From Enterocola sp045654205 (GTDB lineage: Bacteria > Bacteroidota > Bacteroidia > Bacteroidales > Paludibacteraceae): a stretch of 17,373 bases of DNA. Where the stretch lies: contig JAZOMZ010000019.1 of assembly GCA_045654205.1 (NCBI GenBank), positions 1 through 17,373 of the forward strand. The letters are read 5' to 3'. Below are positions 1-5,889 of the stretch, in pieces. The number at the start of each line of letters is the position of its first letter. The stretch's first letter is position 1. The notes below the pieces were generated by a model. The model did no database searches, had not been told where the DNA came from, and worked only from the letters and a program-made list of their open reading frames with translations. The translations under genes and the position numbers were made by a program.

Positions 1-1
1 T

Positions 2-1270
2 ACCATTGTTACAGGCTCACAAAACGCAAATACTGGTAGTGGAAACTACAGTATCGACCAACATTACAGTTTTGACGCTTCTCGTTCATCTAGTGTTTAC
101 GGTAACTCAAACACAGTTCAACCCGAAGCCGTCCAATACCCTTACTTTATCCAAGTAGCTACTGGTAGCGAAGAAAGTGTTGATATAACAAGAGAAATCG
201 AGTTTAACAATCCTTTTGTCTTACTTGAAGGAAAGTATTTTGAAAGCCCTGTTTATAATGTTTCTTGGTTACAATCCAACGCAGGATTTACAGGCTCAAG
301 CGCGGTTCACCCAAGCGCGTACGAAGCATTATTGGTTGAATACAATGCAGAAATTGAAGTCGGTACAACAACCTCTAACGGTTACACAAAACGGGGTCTA
401 AGCGTAAAACTTCACACAGAAGCCTACACAGACTACGATTTTGTCTTAAACACCGAAAACTCCACATTCAGATGTCCGACAAAATTAAAAACAATGAACC
501 GTTATTTAGTAGAAGCAAAACAAGCAACAACCGATGACCCGACTTGGTACAACTTGTATTCTGACGGCTGGATTGAACAAGGCGGTGTAGCTAATAACAC
601 AACTGCAAACCAAACAGGTACGACATTTAATTTCCCAATCCCTTTTGCAGATACTAATTACACATTAACAGGTTCGGTTATACCTACATTATCAGACGCA
701 GCTGGGCAGTGGTTAAGGCTTTATACCGTTAGCACAAGTCAATTCCGTGCGTCAATGGGATGGACAAGCGGAGCCTCTCATGCTTATATGGCGGGTAATT
801 TCCGTTGGCGCGCTTGCGGTTACATTACAGAAAGTGCAACCGAAAGTTTGACCGACAAATTGTATTTCTATGTCGGAGAAACTGTTCAAAACGCTAACTT
901 GGTTAATATCGGCAGAATTGAGGAAAAAGTCGCAAGTCTAATCCCCGATAACTCAAGCCTGATTTCTAATTTTGCGATGCCGTCAAACAGATATATTGAT
1001 TTGACCCTTGGTGCAAGCGGAACAAGATACACCGCCCCCGCAGATGGTTATTATGTATTAAATATGACAAGTGGTGGTGCGAATTTTATGTGTATAACAA
1101 ATTTGGTTACGTTATTCCAAGGTTATATGCTTACACCATCAGGCAATTGGCAAAATGGTGTGTGGGCGCCTGTTAAAAGGGGGGATGTTGTTGAAGTTGC
1201 TTACAACTATCCTACCTTAAACTGGTTTAGATTTGTTTACGCAGTTGGTTCAGAAAGCGAGGCTCGATAA
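2..1270 (+). CDS. Tail fibre / receptor-binding protein, 5' end missing
   Basis: The reading frame is open from base 2 to the stop at 1268-1270 (422 residues visible); the true start lies upstream of the window. An internal ATG at 332 is not the start, because the frame continues unbroken before it with similar composition. The protein is rich in Asn, Thr, Ser, Gly and aromatic residues, has almost no Cys, and looks like beta-structure. The middle section (about 615-830) resembles the C-terminal adhesin domains of tail fibres: an FNFPIPFADTNY stretch, a WLRLYT stretch, then a Trp-rich end before the next domain. The last 130 residues look like a jelly-roll receptor-binding tip (TAPADGYYVLN). 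It should form a trimeric fibre at the tail tip and recognise the host surface. It overlaps the next gene by one base (TAATG), which suggests translational coupling. The fold is inferred from pattern, not from a search. Confidence 0.75.
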   Translation, partial: TIVTGSQNANTGSGNYSIDQHYSFDASRSSSVYGNSNTVQPEAVQYPYFIQVATGSEESVDITREIEFNNPFVLLEGKYFESPVYNVSWLQSNAGFTGSSAVHPSAYEALLVEYNAEIEVGTTTSNGYTKRGLSVKLHTEAYTDYDFVLNTENSTFRCPTKLKTMNRYLVEAKQATTDDPTWYNLYSDGWIEQGGVANNTTANQTGTTFNFPIPFADTNYTLTGSVIPTLSDAAGQWLRLYTVSTSQFRASMGWTSGASHAYMAGNFRWRACGYITESATESLTDKLYFYVGETVQNANLVNIGRIEEKVASLIPDNSSLISNFAMPSNRYIDLTLGASGTRYTAPADGYYVLNMTSGGANFMCITNLVTLFQGYMLTPSGNWQNGVWAPVKRGDVVEVAYNYPTLNWFRFVYAVGSESEAR

Positions 1271-1767
1271 TGTACTTAGGATATCAAAACGGAAAAATTA
1301 AATTCTATACAGAGCAACCGCTAGACACAGCGTTTTATAACATTGATTGTTTCGTGGAAACGGATGACGAATATGTGCTAGATGGTGATGAGTATGTTTT
1401 AAATGATAACTATTATCAAGAAAAACAAGCACAAAAAGAACGCGAGCGCATAGCCCGTTTATCATTAACCAAGCGTGAAGTTTTCCTTGGGTTATATCAA
1501 GCCGTAGGAATAACACCCGAACAAATCAAAGCGCAGATTACAGACCCCGCAGCATTGATTGAGTTTGAGTATGCAAACGACTATTACCGAGGCAACCCGC
1601 TCATTGATACCGTAGGAGCTGCGCTTGGGATTACTTCCGAACAGTTAGATAAGTTCTTCGATACTAAGGATTACACTCATCTAATTCCGATAGTAGAGGA
1701 ACCGACTACCGAGGAGGAAGTTAACACAGAGGTTGGCGAAACGGTTGAACCTTCTGAGGAGGTTTAA
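1270..1767 (+). CDS. Phage tail-linked hypothetical protein (possible fibre assembly chaperone)
   Basis: 165 residues. The start codon overlaps the stop of the fibre gene. The N-terminus (about 1-50) is a short beta-rich segment with a repeated YVLDGDEYVLND pattern. Residues 51-65 are a charged helix (KQAQKERERIAR), followed by a predicted helical domain (LTKREVFLGLYQAVGITPEQIKAQ), and the tail is acidic and Glu/Thr-rich. Position directly after a fibre gene and the charged-helix-plus-small-domain build match fibre assembly chaperones and fibre accessory proteins, which normally sit there. I do not recognise a specific family, so the chaperone role is inferred from position only. Its own Shine-Dalgarno is weak, consistent with coupling to the fibre gene. 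Confidence 0.6.
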   Translation: MYLGYQNGKIKFYTEQPLDTAFYNIDCFVETDDEYVLDGDEYVLNDNYYQEKQAQKERERIARLSLTKREVFLGLYQAVGITPEQIKAQITDPAALIEFEYANDYYRGNPLIDTVGAALGITSEQLDKFFDTKDYTHLIPIVEEPTTEEEVNTEVGETVEPSEEV

Positions 1768-1769
1768 CA

Positions 1770-2147
1770 ATGGGTTTAGAGGGTGTAAATAACATAAATT
1801 TTGGTTATAACCACCCTCTAAAAACAGCTTTCAAAAAAGGGTTAATGCCCGAAGTGAAATTCGGAATATACAAAAAACCTATAAGCAAAAAGAACGTTTC
1901 TATAGAACACGCAACACCCGCAAGCCAAGGGGGAAGATTAAATCTTGCAAACGTGTTTCTGGCAGACAGAAAAGCCAACAATGCCAGAGGCGTAAAGCCG
2001 TTTTTAGAGGTTGTAACCAAACAAATGATAATAGATTACCTAAGACAGTTTATAAACGTAAAAAATAAATTCGTTGACGGGATGGAATACATAAGAGTGA
2101 TTTGTAAACGGTTCAGCATAAGCATTAAGGAGGTTCTGAATGTTTAA
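1770..2147 (+). CDS. HNH-like small protein
   Basis: 125 residues with an excellent site (gaggaggttt) before the ATG, two bases after the previous stop. Residues 44-75 read as an HNH-type core: S-I-E-H (His47), P-A-S-Q-G-G at 50-55, Asn61, then A-x4-NNARG at 69-74. The spacing matches the EH...GG...N...N..RG signature of HNH nucleases that lack zinc-binding cysteines; none of the usual CxxC pairs are present. Residues 1-35 begin NINFGYNHPLKTAFKKG, a segment I associate, from memory, with Gastranaerophilales proteins. It could be a homing-type or packaging-linked nuclease, or a structural protein using the fold without catalysis. HNH proteins linked to packaging normally lie near terminase, so this place between fibre and lysis genes is odd. 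Its end overlaps the next gene by 8 bases. Confidence 0.5.
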   Translation: MGLEGVNNINFGYNHPLKTAFKKGLMPEVKFGIYKKPISKKNVSIEHATPASQGGRLNLANVFLADRKANNARGVKPFLEVVTKQMIIDYLRQFINVKNKFVDGMEYIRVICKRFSISIKEVLNV

Positions 2148-2337
2148 GTGGATTAAAAAGAAAATTCTAAAGTGGGTGCTAAAAGACATTATTAAAGACG
2201 TTCCTACTTTCAAAAAAGAAGTGTTAAAAATTGTGGAGATGTATGGTGATGAGTTTTTGGACAACGCTAAAGCGCAAATTAAATTGTTTGCGAAAGAGTT
2301 CTTTGTTTCCAAGATTTCTGGTAATTCCAAAAATTGA
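2140..2337 (+). CDS. Small amphipathic protein, unknown function
   Basis: 65 residues, preceded by a strong aaggaggttct site lying inside the end of the HNH-like gene. The N-terminus is very basic and amphipathic (MFKWIKKKILKWVLKD), followed by alternating Lys/Glu helix. There is no hydrophobic run long enough for a typical membrane span, but the first 20 residues could lie on a membrane surface. Being the last gene before the structured region that precedes DUF1353 and the lysis genes, it could be a lysis accessory protein. I do not recognise the family. Coding is supported by the ribosome site, the overlap and the charge pattern. Confidence 0.55.
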   Translation: MFKWIKKKILKWVLKDIIKDVPTFKKEVLKIVEMYGDEFLDNAKAQIKLFAKEFFVSKISGNSKN

Positions 2338-2369
2338 TGGTGGTTGGGAATTTAAGATGACTTGGAAGT

Positions 2370-2552
2370 GGTGATGTTGCAACACCGACCAAAAGGCTTG
2401 AAATCCTTTGAGGGAACGCCTCATTAAGTTTTCAATTGTACTCGCCTAGTCAAGTGGCTAGGTTCAAATAGTGGGGGAGAAGCCTAATTGAGAAGGACAT
2501 TAATGTCCTTAGCAAAATGCTAAAATGCTCCCTCCTGTTTGCGAAAAGGGGG
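2370..2552 (+). ncRNA. Structured RNA leader with a switchable ribosome binding site
   Basis: The non-coding stretch 2338-2556 is packed with helices. I can trace GGTG 2370-2373 with CACC 2383-2386; TGAGG 2409-2413 with CCTCA 2419-2423; CCTAG 2445-2449 with CTAGG 2458-2462; GGGGGAG 2473-2479 with CTCCCTC 2528-2534 (one G-T pair), closing a junction; inside it AAGGACA 2493-2499 with TGTCCTT 2504-2510; and TTAGCA 2509-2514 with TGCTAA 2518-2523. The closing strand can instead pair TCCTCC 2531-2536 with AGGGGG 2547-2552, which is the ribosome site of the next gene. The two pairings exclude each other. No known riboswitch class is recognised; the role is inferred from base pairing. Confidence 0.5.
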
Positions 2553-2556
2553 AAAT

Positions 2557-3027
2557 ATGGAAAAGCAAAATATAATGTGGTTTGAGAATGATGAACTTTC
2601 AATAGGGTTTAGTGACGTTCCGCACGTTTGTGTTAGGTATGTATTGCCCTCTTCAACTCCTGAAGAGGTAAAGTCAATCAAGCGCTACCCATTCATGTGC
2701 AAAACAGCTTTAAAAGTTAAGTTATTCGACCACGAAAAAAATAAAGTGTATGATTTCACAATCCCCAAGGGATATTGTTACGATGGTGCTACAATTCCCA
2801 AGTTCTTTTGGAGAGTAATTGGTTCTAATACCGATAACAGCTTTTTAATCCCCGCATTAATTCACGATGTATTGTGTGAAAATCACCATTACATAGATAA
2901 TGACAGGGAGTTTTCAAGCAAGGTATTTAATGCCTTGTTAGAAGTCGCAGAAGTGCCGGCTTTTAAAAGATTTTTAATGAAAAATAGCGTTGATTTCTTT
3001 CAGCGATTTTGTGGATGGAGTGAGTAA
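2557..3027 (+). CDS. DUF1353 family phage protein
   Basis: 156 residues. The ATG at 2557 is preferred over an in-frame TTG at 2539 because AAGGGGGA sits 4-10 bases before it. The DUF1353 signature is clear: a beta segment (KNKVYDFTIPKGYCYDGATIPKFFW, key residues P-K-G, D-G-A-T-I-P, F-W), then an ALIHDVL-type motif (IPALIHDVLCENHHY), then a helical C-terminus (FNALLEVAEVPAFKR). In other phages this family (the T7 gp-like and lambdoid versions) sits near the tail and lysis genes and has no settled biochemical role. Here it begins the lysis-side cluster: its stop is followed at once by the next ATG. Its ribosome site may be sequestered by the structured leader just upstream. Family assignment is confident; function is unknown. 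Confidence 0.8.
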   Translation: MEKQNIMWFENDELSIGFSDVPHVCVRYVLPSSTPEEVKSIKRYPFMCKTALKVKLFDHEKNKVYDFTIPKGYCYDGATIPKFFWRVIGSNTDNSFLIPALIHDVLCENHHYIDNDREFSSKVFNALLEVAEVPAFKRFLMKNSVDFFQRFCGWSE

Positions 3028-3366
3028 ATGGAAATTTTACAGAATATTATAATATCGGTTTTAGGAGGTGGGAGCAGTGCTTTACTGTTCCTTAAATTAT
3101 TTGTTAAAGAAACAGCTAGAACTGTAACTAAAGAAGAGCTTAAAAACTATACAACTAAAGAAGATATGCAAGTAGAGCGCAAAGTGCTTTTAGAAGAAGT
3201 TGAGCGCAAATTCTTAACTCTAGCTGCATTCAGAGAATTTGAAAAACGCATGGAGAAGAATTTTGAAACTATTGATAGGCGCTTAGCAGATAGCTCAAAG
3301 CGCTTTGATAAACTAGATGAAGGCATAGAACACATAAAAGATTTAATTATAAAAAAACTTACTTAG
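3028..3366 (+). CDS. Membrane-anchored coiled-coil protein, holin candidate
   Basis: 112 residues, starting directly after the DUF1353 stop, with a GGAGTGAG site. Residues 3-26 (ILQNIIISVLGGGSSALLFLKLF) are one hydrophobic segment, followed by about 85 residues of strongly heptad-patterned, charged helix (RKVLLEEVERKFLTLAAFREFEKRMEKNFE and onward), ending near the C-terminus with IEHIKDLIIKKL. An N-terminal span with a long cytoplasmic or periplasmic coiled coil, directly upstream of the endolysin, matches the place of holins and of phage haemolysin XhlA-like proteins. It could also be a spanin-like or membrane-scaffold protein. Only one span is visible, fewer than in most classical holins. 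I assign the holin role by position, with low certainty. Confidence 0.55.
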   Translation: MEILQNIIISVLGGGSSALLFLKLFVKETARTVTKEELKNYTTKEDMQVERKVLLEEVERKFLTLAAFREFEKRMEKNFETIDRRLADSSKRFDKLDEGIEHIKDLIIKKLT

Positions 3367-3378
3367 AGGTGATTTTAA

Positions 3379-3900
3379 ATGAATAAAATATTCATAAACG
3401 CGGGCCATGGAGGCAATGACCCCGGGGCAGTTTCAAAAAATGGTACTAAAGAAGCGGATATTACTAGAAAAGTAAGCGCATATTTAGCTTATAAACTAAT
3501 AAAAAAAGGTTATAGCGTTGAATTTTTTCAACAAACAACATCTTTTACAGAAGTTCCAAAAGTTGAAAACACTTCAAAATCAGACTTGTTTATTTCTATA
3601 CATTGTAATTCTTGGACGGATGATAAAGCCAACGGCATAGAAGTTTATTATTACCCAAGTTCTACAAAAGGAAAAAAATGTGCTCAAATCGTTCAGAATG
3701 AGCTTGTAAGCAAAGTTAAATTAAAAGATAGGGGTATTAAGGCAAGAACAGATTTACACGTGTTAAAACGCACGACAGCGCCCGCTATTTTAATAGAACT
3801 TGCATTCCTATCAAATCCCGAAGAAGAAAAACAACTTCTTGAAAATCCTGACTTATTTGCTGATGCAATTTATAAAGGTATAAAAAAATACTTTAGTTGA
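3379..3900 (+). CDS. N-acetylmuramoyl-L-alanine amidase (endolysin)
   Basis: 173 residues with an AGAGGTGAT site. It is an Amidase_3 (LytC/CwlV-type) zinc amidase spanning the whole protein: GHGGNDPGA gives zinc ligand His10, KEAD gives Glu25, SIHCNSW gives His75, and LIELAFLSNPEEE gives the catalytic Glu140. It cuts the bond between N-acetylmuramic acid and L-alanine in peptidoglycan. There is no signal peptide and no separate cell-wall-binding domain, so it should need a holin to reach the wall. The length is the bare catalytic domain. It is last in the rightward late operon and is followed by a strong terminator. Host-type sporulation amidases share the fold, but the gene's place after tail genes supports an endolysin. 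Confidence 0.9.
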   Translation: MNKIFINAGHGGNDPGAVSKNGTKEADITRKVSAYLAYKLIKKGYSVEFFQQTTSFTEVPKVENTSKSDLFISIHCNSWTDDKANGIEVYYYPSSTKGKKCAQIVQNELVSKVKLKDRGIKARTDLHVLKRTTAPAILIELAFLSNPEEEKQLLENPDLFADAIYKGIKKYFS

Positions 3901-3963
3901 TACTCTCTTTTCTTAATCCTTTAGGCAAAACTCTCTCTTTCTTATTCTAAAACGTAACACGCG

Positions 3964-4000
3964 ATAAACCCTAGATTTTACTCTAGGGTTTATTTTTTTT
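3964..4000 (+). terminator. Intrinsic terminator after the lysis genes
   Basis: ATAAACCCTAGA (3964-3975) pairs perfectly with TCTAGGGTTTAT (3982-3993) around a 6-base loop, followed by eight Ts (3993-4000). It closes the rightward late transcript. The A/T ends of the stem could let it work weakly leftward too, stopping read-through from the opposing gene at 4157-4813. Confidence 0.9.
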
Positions 4001-4060
4001 ATCCTCTAAATGATGTATGTAAAGAAGGCGGGTAAAATTTTTTAAATAGGGTAAAGACTG

Positions 4061-4133
4061 GAAAAGTTTAAAAACTTTTCTTTATACATAATTATCATTA
4101 TCGACATATATCGAAATGTAACATATTGTTACA
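4061..4133. repeat. Two inverted repeats in the late-gene / HTH-gene gap
   Basis: The 256-base gap 3901-4156 holds no gene. Besides the terminator it has GAAAAGTTT...AAACTTTTC (4061-4080, loop of 2) and TGTAAC-N5-GTTACA (4117-4133). The second lies just past the stop of the leftward gene and may act as a weak terminator for it, or as a protein binding site. Nothing else is recognised in the gap. Confidence 0.45.
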
Positions 4134-4156
4134 ATCTTAAATATACACCAAATTCC

Positions 4157-4813
4157 TTAATTCCTTAATCGAGCGGATTTAACTTGTTTATTACCAGTAA
4201 CAGTTTCTTTTGAAACAGGCTGAGTAATTTCTTGTTGAGTCCGCTCTTTTTTTATTGTTGATACATTATAGGTAATCAGACCCACAAGAACCATTAACAG
4301 AACGACAATAACGGCAACTAACGTGTTTGCGACATTCGTTTTCTCGGTCTTTAACTGTTCGTTTTCTTTCTTTAACTCGTTAATTTCGTTGAATAATAAG
4401 CCTTCGCGCCCTGTCTTATCTTCTAGCAATAGTAACTTACTCTTACTGTCGATTAACTCGTTGTTTAATTTCTCAATCCTGTTATTATATTCTTCATTCA
4501 ATGTAATTATTCTATCGAACATATCTTGAACAAATTCATTGTTATTTGTGGATTGTGAAGGGTTATTATTACTCATTGACTCGTTATTAATTGTAACATT
4601 CTCTTCATAATTATTACTTGCGAACGGTGCTTTACTGTATTGTGACCTAAAATGTCTTATTTGCTCGTCATTAGTAATAACAAGCATAGTAGGACGGTTA
4701 TTGACCCGTTCGTTAACCGTTGTTATCTCTCCTCTACTTTCCATTTTATATACTGTCTTACTGGTTATGCCTACAAGCTCGGCAAATTCAGAAACTTTGA
4801 GTTTTCTTTCCAT
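4157..4813 (-). CDS. Membrane-tethered helix-turn-helix protein
   Basis: 218 residues with GAGGGG before the ATG. Domains in order: residues 3-55 look like a MerR/excisionase-type winged HTH (LKVSEFAELVGITSKTVYKME, then a wing RVNNRPTMLVITNDE); residues 56-95 are an Asn/Ser-rich linker; residues 95-160 are a coiled coil (DMFDRIITLNEEYNNRIEKLNNEL, LKKENEQLKTEK); residues 161-183 are a single membrane span (NVANTLVAVIVVLLMVLVGLITYNV); and a short polar tail follows. With the HTH inside the cell, the last 30 or so residues would be outside. It lies alone, divergent from the winged-helix gene at 5115, and may regulate their shared upstream region. From memory it resembles proteins scattered through Gastranaerophilales genomes. 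Its function is unknown: a DNA tether, a partition or anchoring protein, or a signal-responsive regulator are all possible. Confidence 0.7.
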   Translation of the reverse strand: MERKLKVSEFAELVGITSKTVYKMESRGEITTVNERVNNRPTMLVITNDEQIRHFRSQYSKAPFASNNYEENVTINNESMSNNNPSQSTNNNEFVQDMFDRIITLNEEYNNRIEKLNNELIDSKSKLLLLEDKTGREGLLFNEINELKKENEQLKTEKTNVANTLVAVIVVLLMVLVGLITYNVSTIKKERTQQEITQPVSKETVTGNKQVKSARLRN

Positions 4814-4827
4814 ACATTAACCCCTCT

Positions 4828-4855
4828 ATATTATCTATTCAGTAACTATGCGCAA
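4828..4855 (-). promoter_or_regulatory. Candidate leftward promoter for the membrane-tethered HTH gene
   Basis: On the minus strand TTGCGC (4850-4855) and TAATAT (4828-4833) are 16 bases apart, ending 15 bases before the gene's ATG. The match is fair at -10 and partial at -35. The start point would fall close to the ribosome site, giving a very short leader. Confidence 0.4.
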
Positions 4856-4881
4856 TAAATTGTCTGTAAAATAACCTGTTC

Positions 4882-4910
4882 TTGACATATTTTAGCAAAA
4901 TCAATAGAAT
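4882..4910 (+). promoter_or_regulatory. Rightward sigma-70 promoter for the 5115 gene
   Basis: TTGACA (4882-4887), a 17-base spacer, then TAGAAT (4905-4910). This is one of the best promoter matches in the window. Transcription should begin near 4917, giving a leader of about 200 bases before the ATG at 5115. Confidence 0.75.
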
Positions 4911-4938
4911 TATGATACGCATTGTAAATAAAAATTTA

Positions 4939-4981
4939 CATGCCCTTGCATGACCTACACATGGTTTGTATCATGCATGAC
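4939..4981. promoter_or_regulatory. Paired operator-like palindromes downstream of the rightward promoter
   Basis: CATGC-CCTT-GCATG (4939-4952) and the perfect palindrome CATGCATG (4972-4979) share the unit GCATGAC (4948-4954 and 4975-4981). They lie 20-60 bases past the expected start point, where a bound protein would block elongation. The HTH protein encoded divergently, or the winged-helix product itself, are the obvious binding candidates. This is inference from position and symmetry. Confidence 0.45.
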
Positions 4982-5004
4982 AGATAAAAAAAGACATAAA
5001 AAAA

Positions 5005-5097
5005 GCCTTGGTGAGGAACACTCAAAGCTTCAATAAAAATTCGACACTTTTATTAAAGCATAGTTTCTCACAGAAGGCAAGTAACGGCGATGAGAAA
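5005..5097 (+). ncRNA. Folded leader RNA with competing helices upstream of the 5115 gene
   Basis: A nearly continuous long hairpin can form: GCCTT 5005-5009 with AAGGC 5074-5078; GTGAG 5011-5015 with CTCAC 5067-5071; GCTT 5027-5030 with AAGC 5056-5059; AATAAAA 5032-5038 with TTTTATT 5048-5054. Two alternatives exclude parts of it: TGAG 5012-5015 with CTCA 5021-5024, and TTTCTCA 5064-5070 with TGAGAAA 5091-5097. The last ends 5 bases before the AGGGAGGGG ribosome site. No known riboswitch class is recognised. Confidence 0.5.
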
Positions 5098-5114
5098 AAT
5101 TAGGGAGGGGAACT

Positions 5115-5864
5115 ATGAACACAGCCAAAACGCATGCGGGCCATGCGATTAAGCAAGTTGAACTCGTCAACTGGCTTCTTAACAATCTGCAACAATTTAA
5201 CTTAAAACCAACAACAAAACTTGTACTTTTGTACTTGGCCGGATGCTACAATCCAAAACATGCGGATGTATTTCCAAAGCAAAAGACAATTGCGCTGCAA
5301 ATGGGTATTTCAGAGAGAAGTGTAATTTCAGCTATTCAGGAGCTGCATAGACAGGGGTTAGTTATTTCAGAAAGAAAATATACTAACAGATATAAATTCA
5401 CCGCTAGAATTTTAAATCAGGGGCCTCTGAATAAATGTTTTTTAGAACCTGAAGAAATTTCAGAAGCAAAGTGCAAAGATTGCACATTACAAAGTGAAAA
5501 TTCTGCACCTCCATATATAGAACAAGAAAAGGAACAAATAAAAGAACAAACAGAGGTAAATAAGGGGGGTAATGTATATTCCTTTAAAAGTGAAGAAGAC
5601 CGCATACTGGAAGATTACGCAATAAAGCACGGAGCAAGAAATGTAAAAGCCTATATAAACACGCTTAAGAGTTCCGGAAGTGCAAAGAAGATAATTTGTG
5701 AGTATAAAAAGCAAAAAATTGTAACAAAGAACGCTTTGCGTAGAATGCAAGAAACACAAACCATTATAAAAACTTTTGAGCAACACGAACAAGAGGCGGA
5801 AGCACCAACAGAAGCGTGGCAATCGCTAGGAATAAAGTTTGGAATAATAAAAGCCCATTTTTAA
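5115..5864 (+). CDS. Winged-helix DNA-binding protein, replication-initiator-like
   Basis: 249 residues with a strong AGGGAGGGG site. Residues 15-100 form a HTH_36-type winged helix: a leading helix (VELVNWLLNNLQQF), TTKLVLLYLAGCYN, then IALQMGISERSVISAIQELHRQGLVISERK, whose recognition helix and wing are typical of replication initiators and of the N-terminal parts of DnaD-like proteins. Residues 105-160 are a variable linker with a Cys cluster (CKDC) and a Glu/Gln/Lys-rich stretch. Residues 160-249 form a second helical domain of unknown type. It has its own promoter and a folded leader. The 3' end faces the integrase gene with a 25-base gap. It could be a second replication initiator or a transcription regulator. 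It is distinct from the replisome organiser at 10546. Confidence 0.65.
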   Translation: MNTAKTHAGHAIKQVELVNWLLNNLQQFNLKPTTKLVLLYLAGCYNPKHADVFPKQKTIALQMGISERSVISAIQELHRQGLVISERKYTNRYKFTARILNQGPLNKCFLEPEEISEAKCKDCTLQSENSAPPYIEQEKEQIKEQTEVNKGGNVYSFKSEEDRILEDYAIKHGARNVKAYINTLKSSGSAKKIICEYKKQKIVTKNALRRMQETQTIIKTFEQHEQEAEAPTEAWQSLGIKFGIIKAHF

Positions 5865-5873
5865 CAAACGGGC
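5843..5873 (-). terminator. Leftward terminator for the integrase, inside the end of the facing gene
   Basis: On the minus strand GCCC (5870-5873) and GGGC (5853-5856) enclose a 13-base loop that can add AT pairs, followed by TTTTATTATT (5843-5852). The stem is short, so this is a weak candidate. It overlaps the last codons of the 5115 gene, so the facing transcripts would overlap. Confidence 0.4.
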
Positions 5874-5889
5874 CTGTGTGTATTGCAAA

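Noticed and set aside
216..401. Short plus-strand frame inside the tail-fibre gene (61 codons).
   Set aside because: It lies wholly within the open fibre frame that runs from base 2, and has no ribosome site or family features.
2..1270. Diversity-generating retroelement target in the fibre C-terminus.
   Set aside because: No reverse transcriptase gene, no template repeat and no adenine-rich variable repeat pattern is present in the window.
2338..2556. Hammerhead ribozyme or IscB-associated omega RNA in the structured gap after the HNH-like gene.
   Set aside because: The hammerhead core (CTGATGA...GAAA) is absent, and the nearby HNH-like protein has no IscB/RuvC features.
5487..5822. Minus-strand 111-codon frame opposite the winged-helix gene.
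   Set aside because: It is antisense to a well-supported gene, extremely rich in Phe, Leu, Tyr and Cys as expected for the reverse of Lys/Glu-rich coding DNA, and has no start site.
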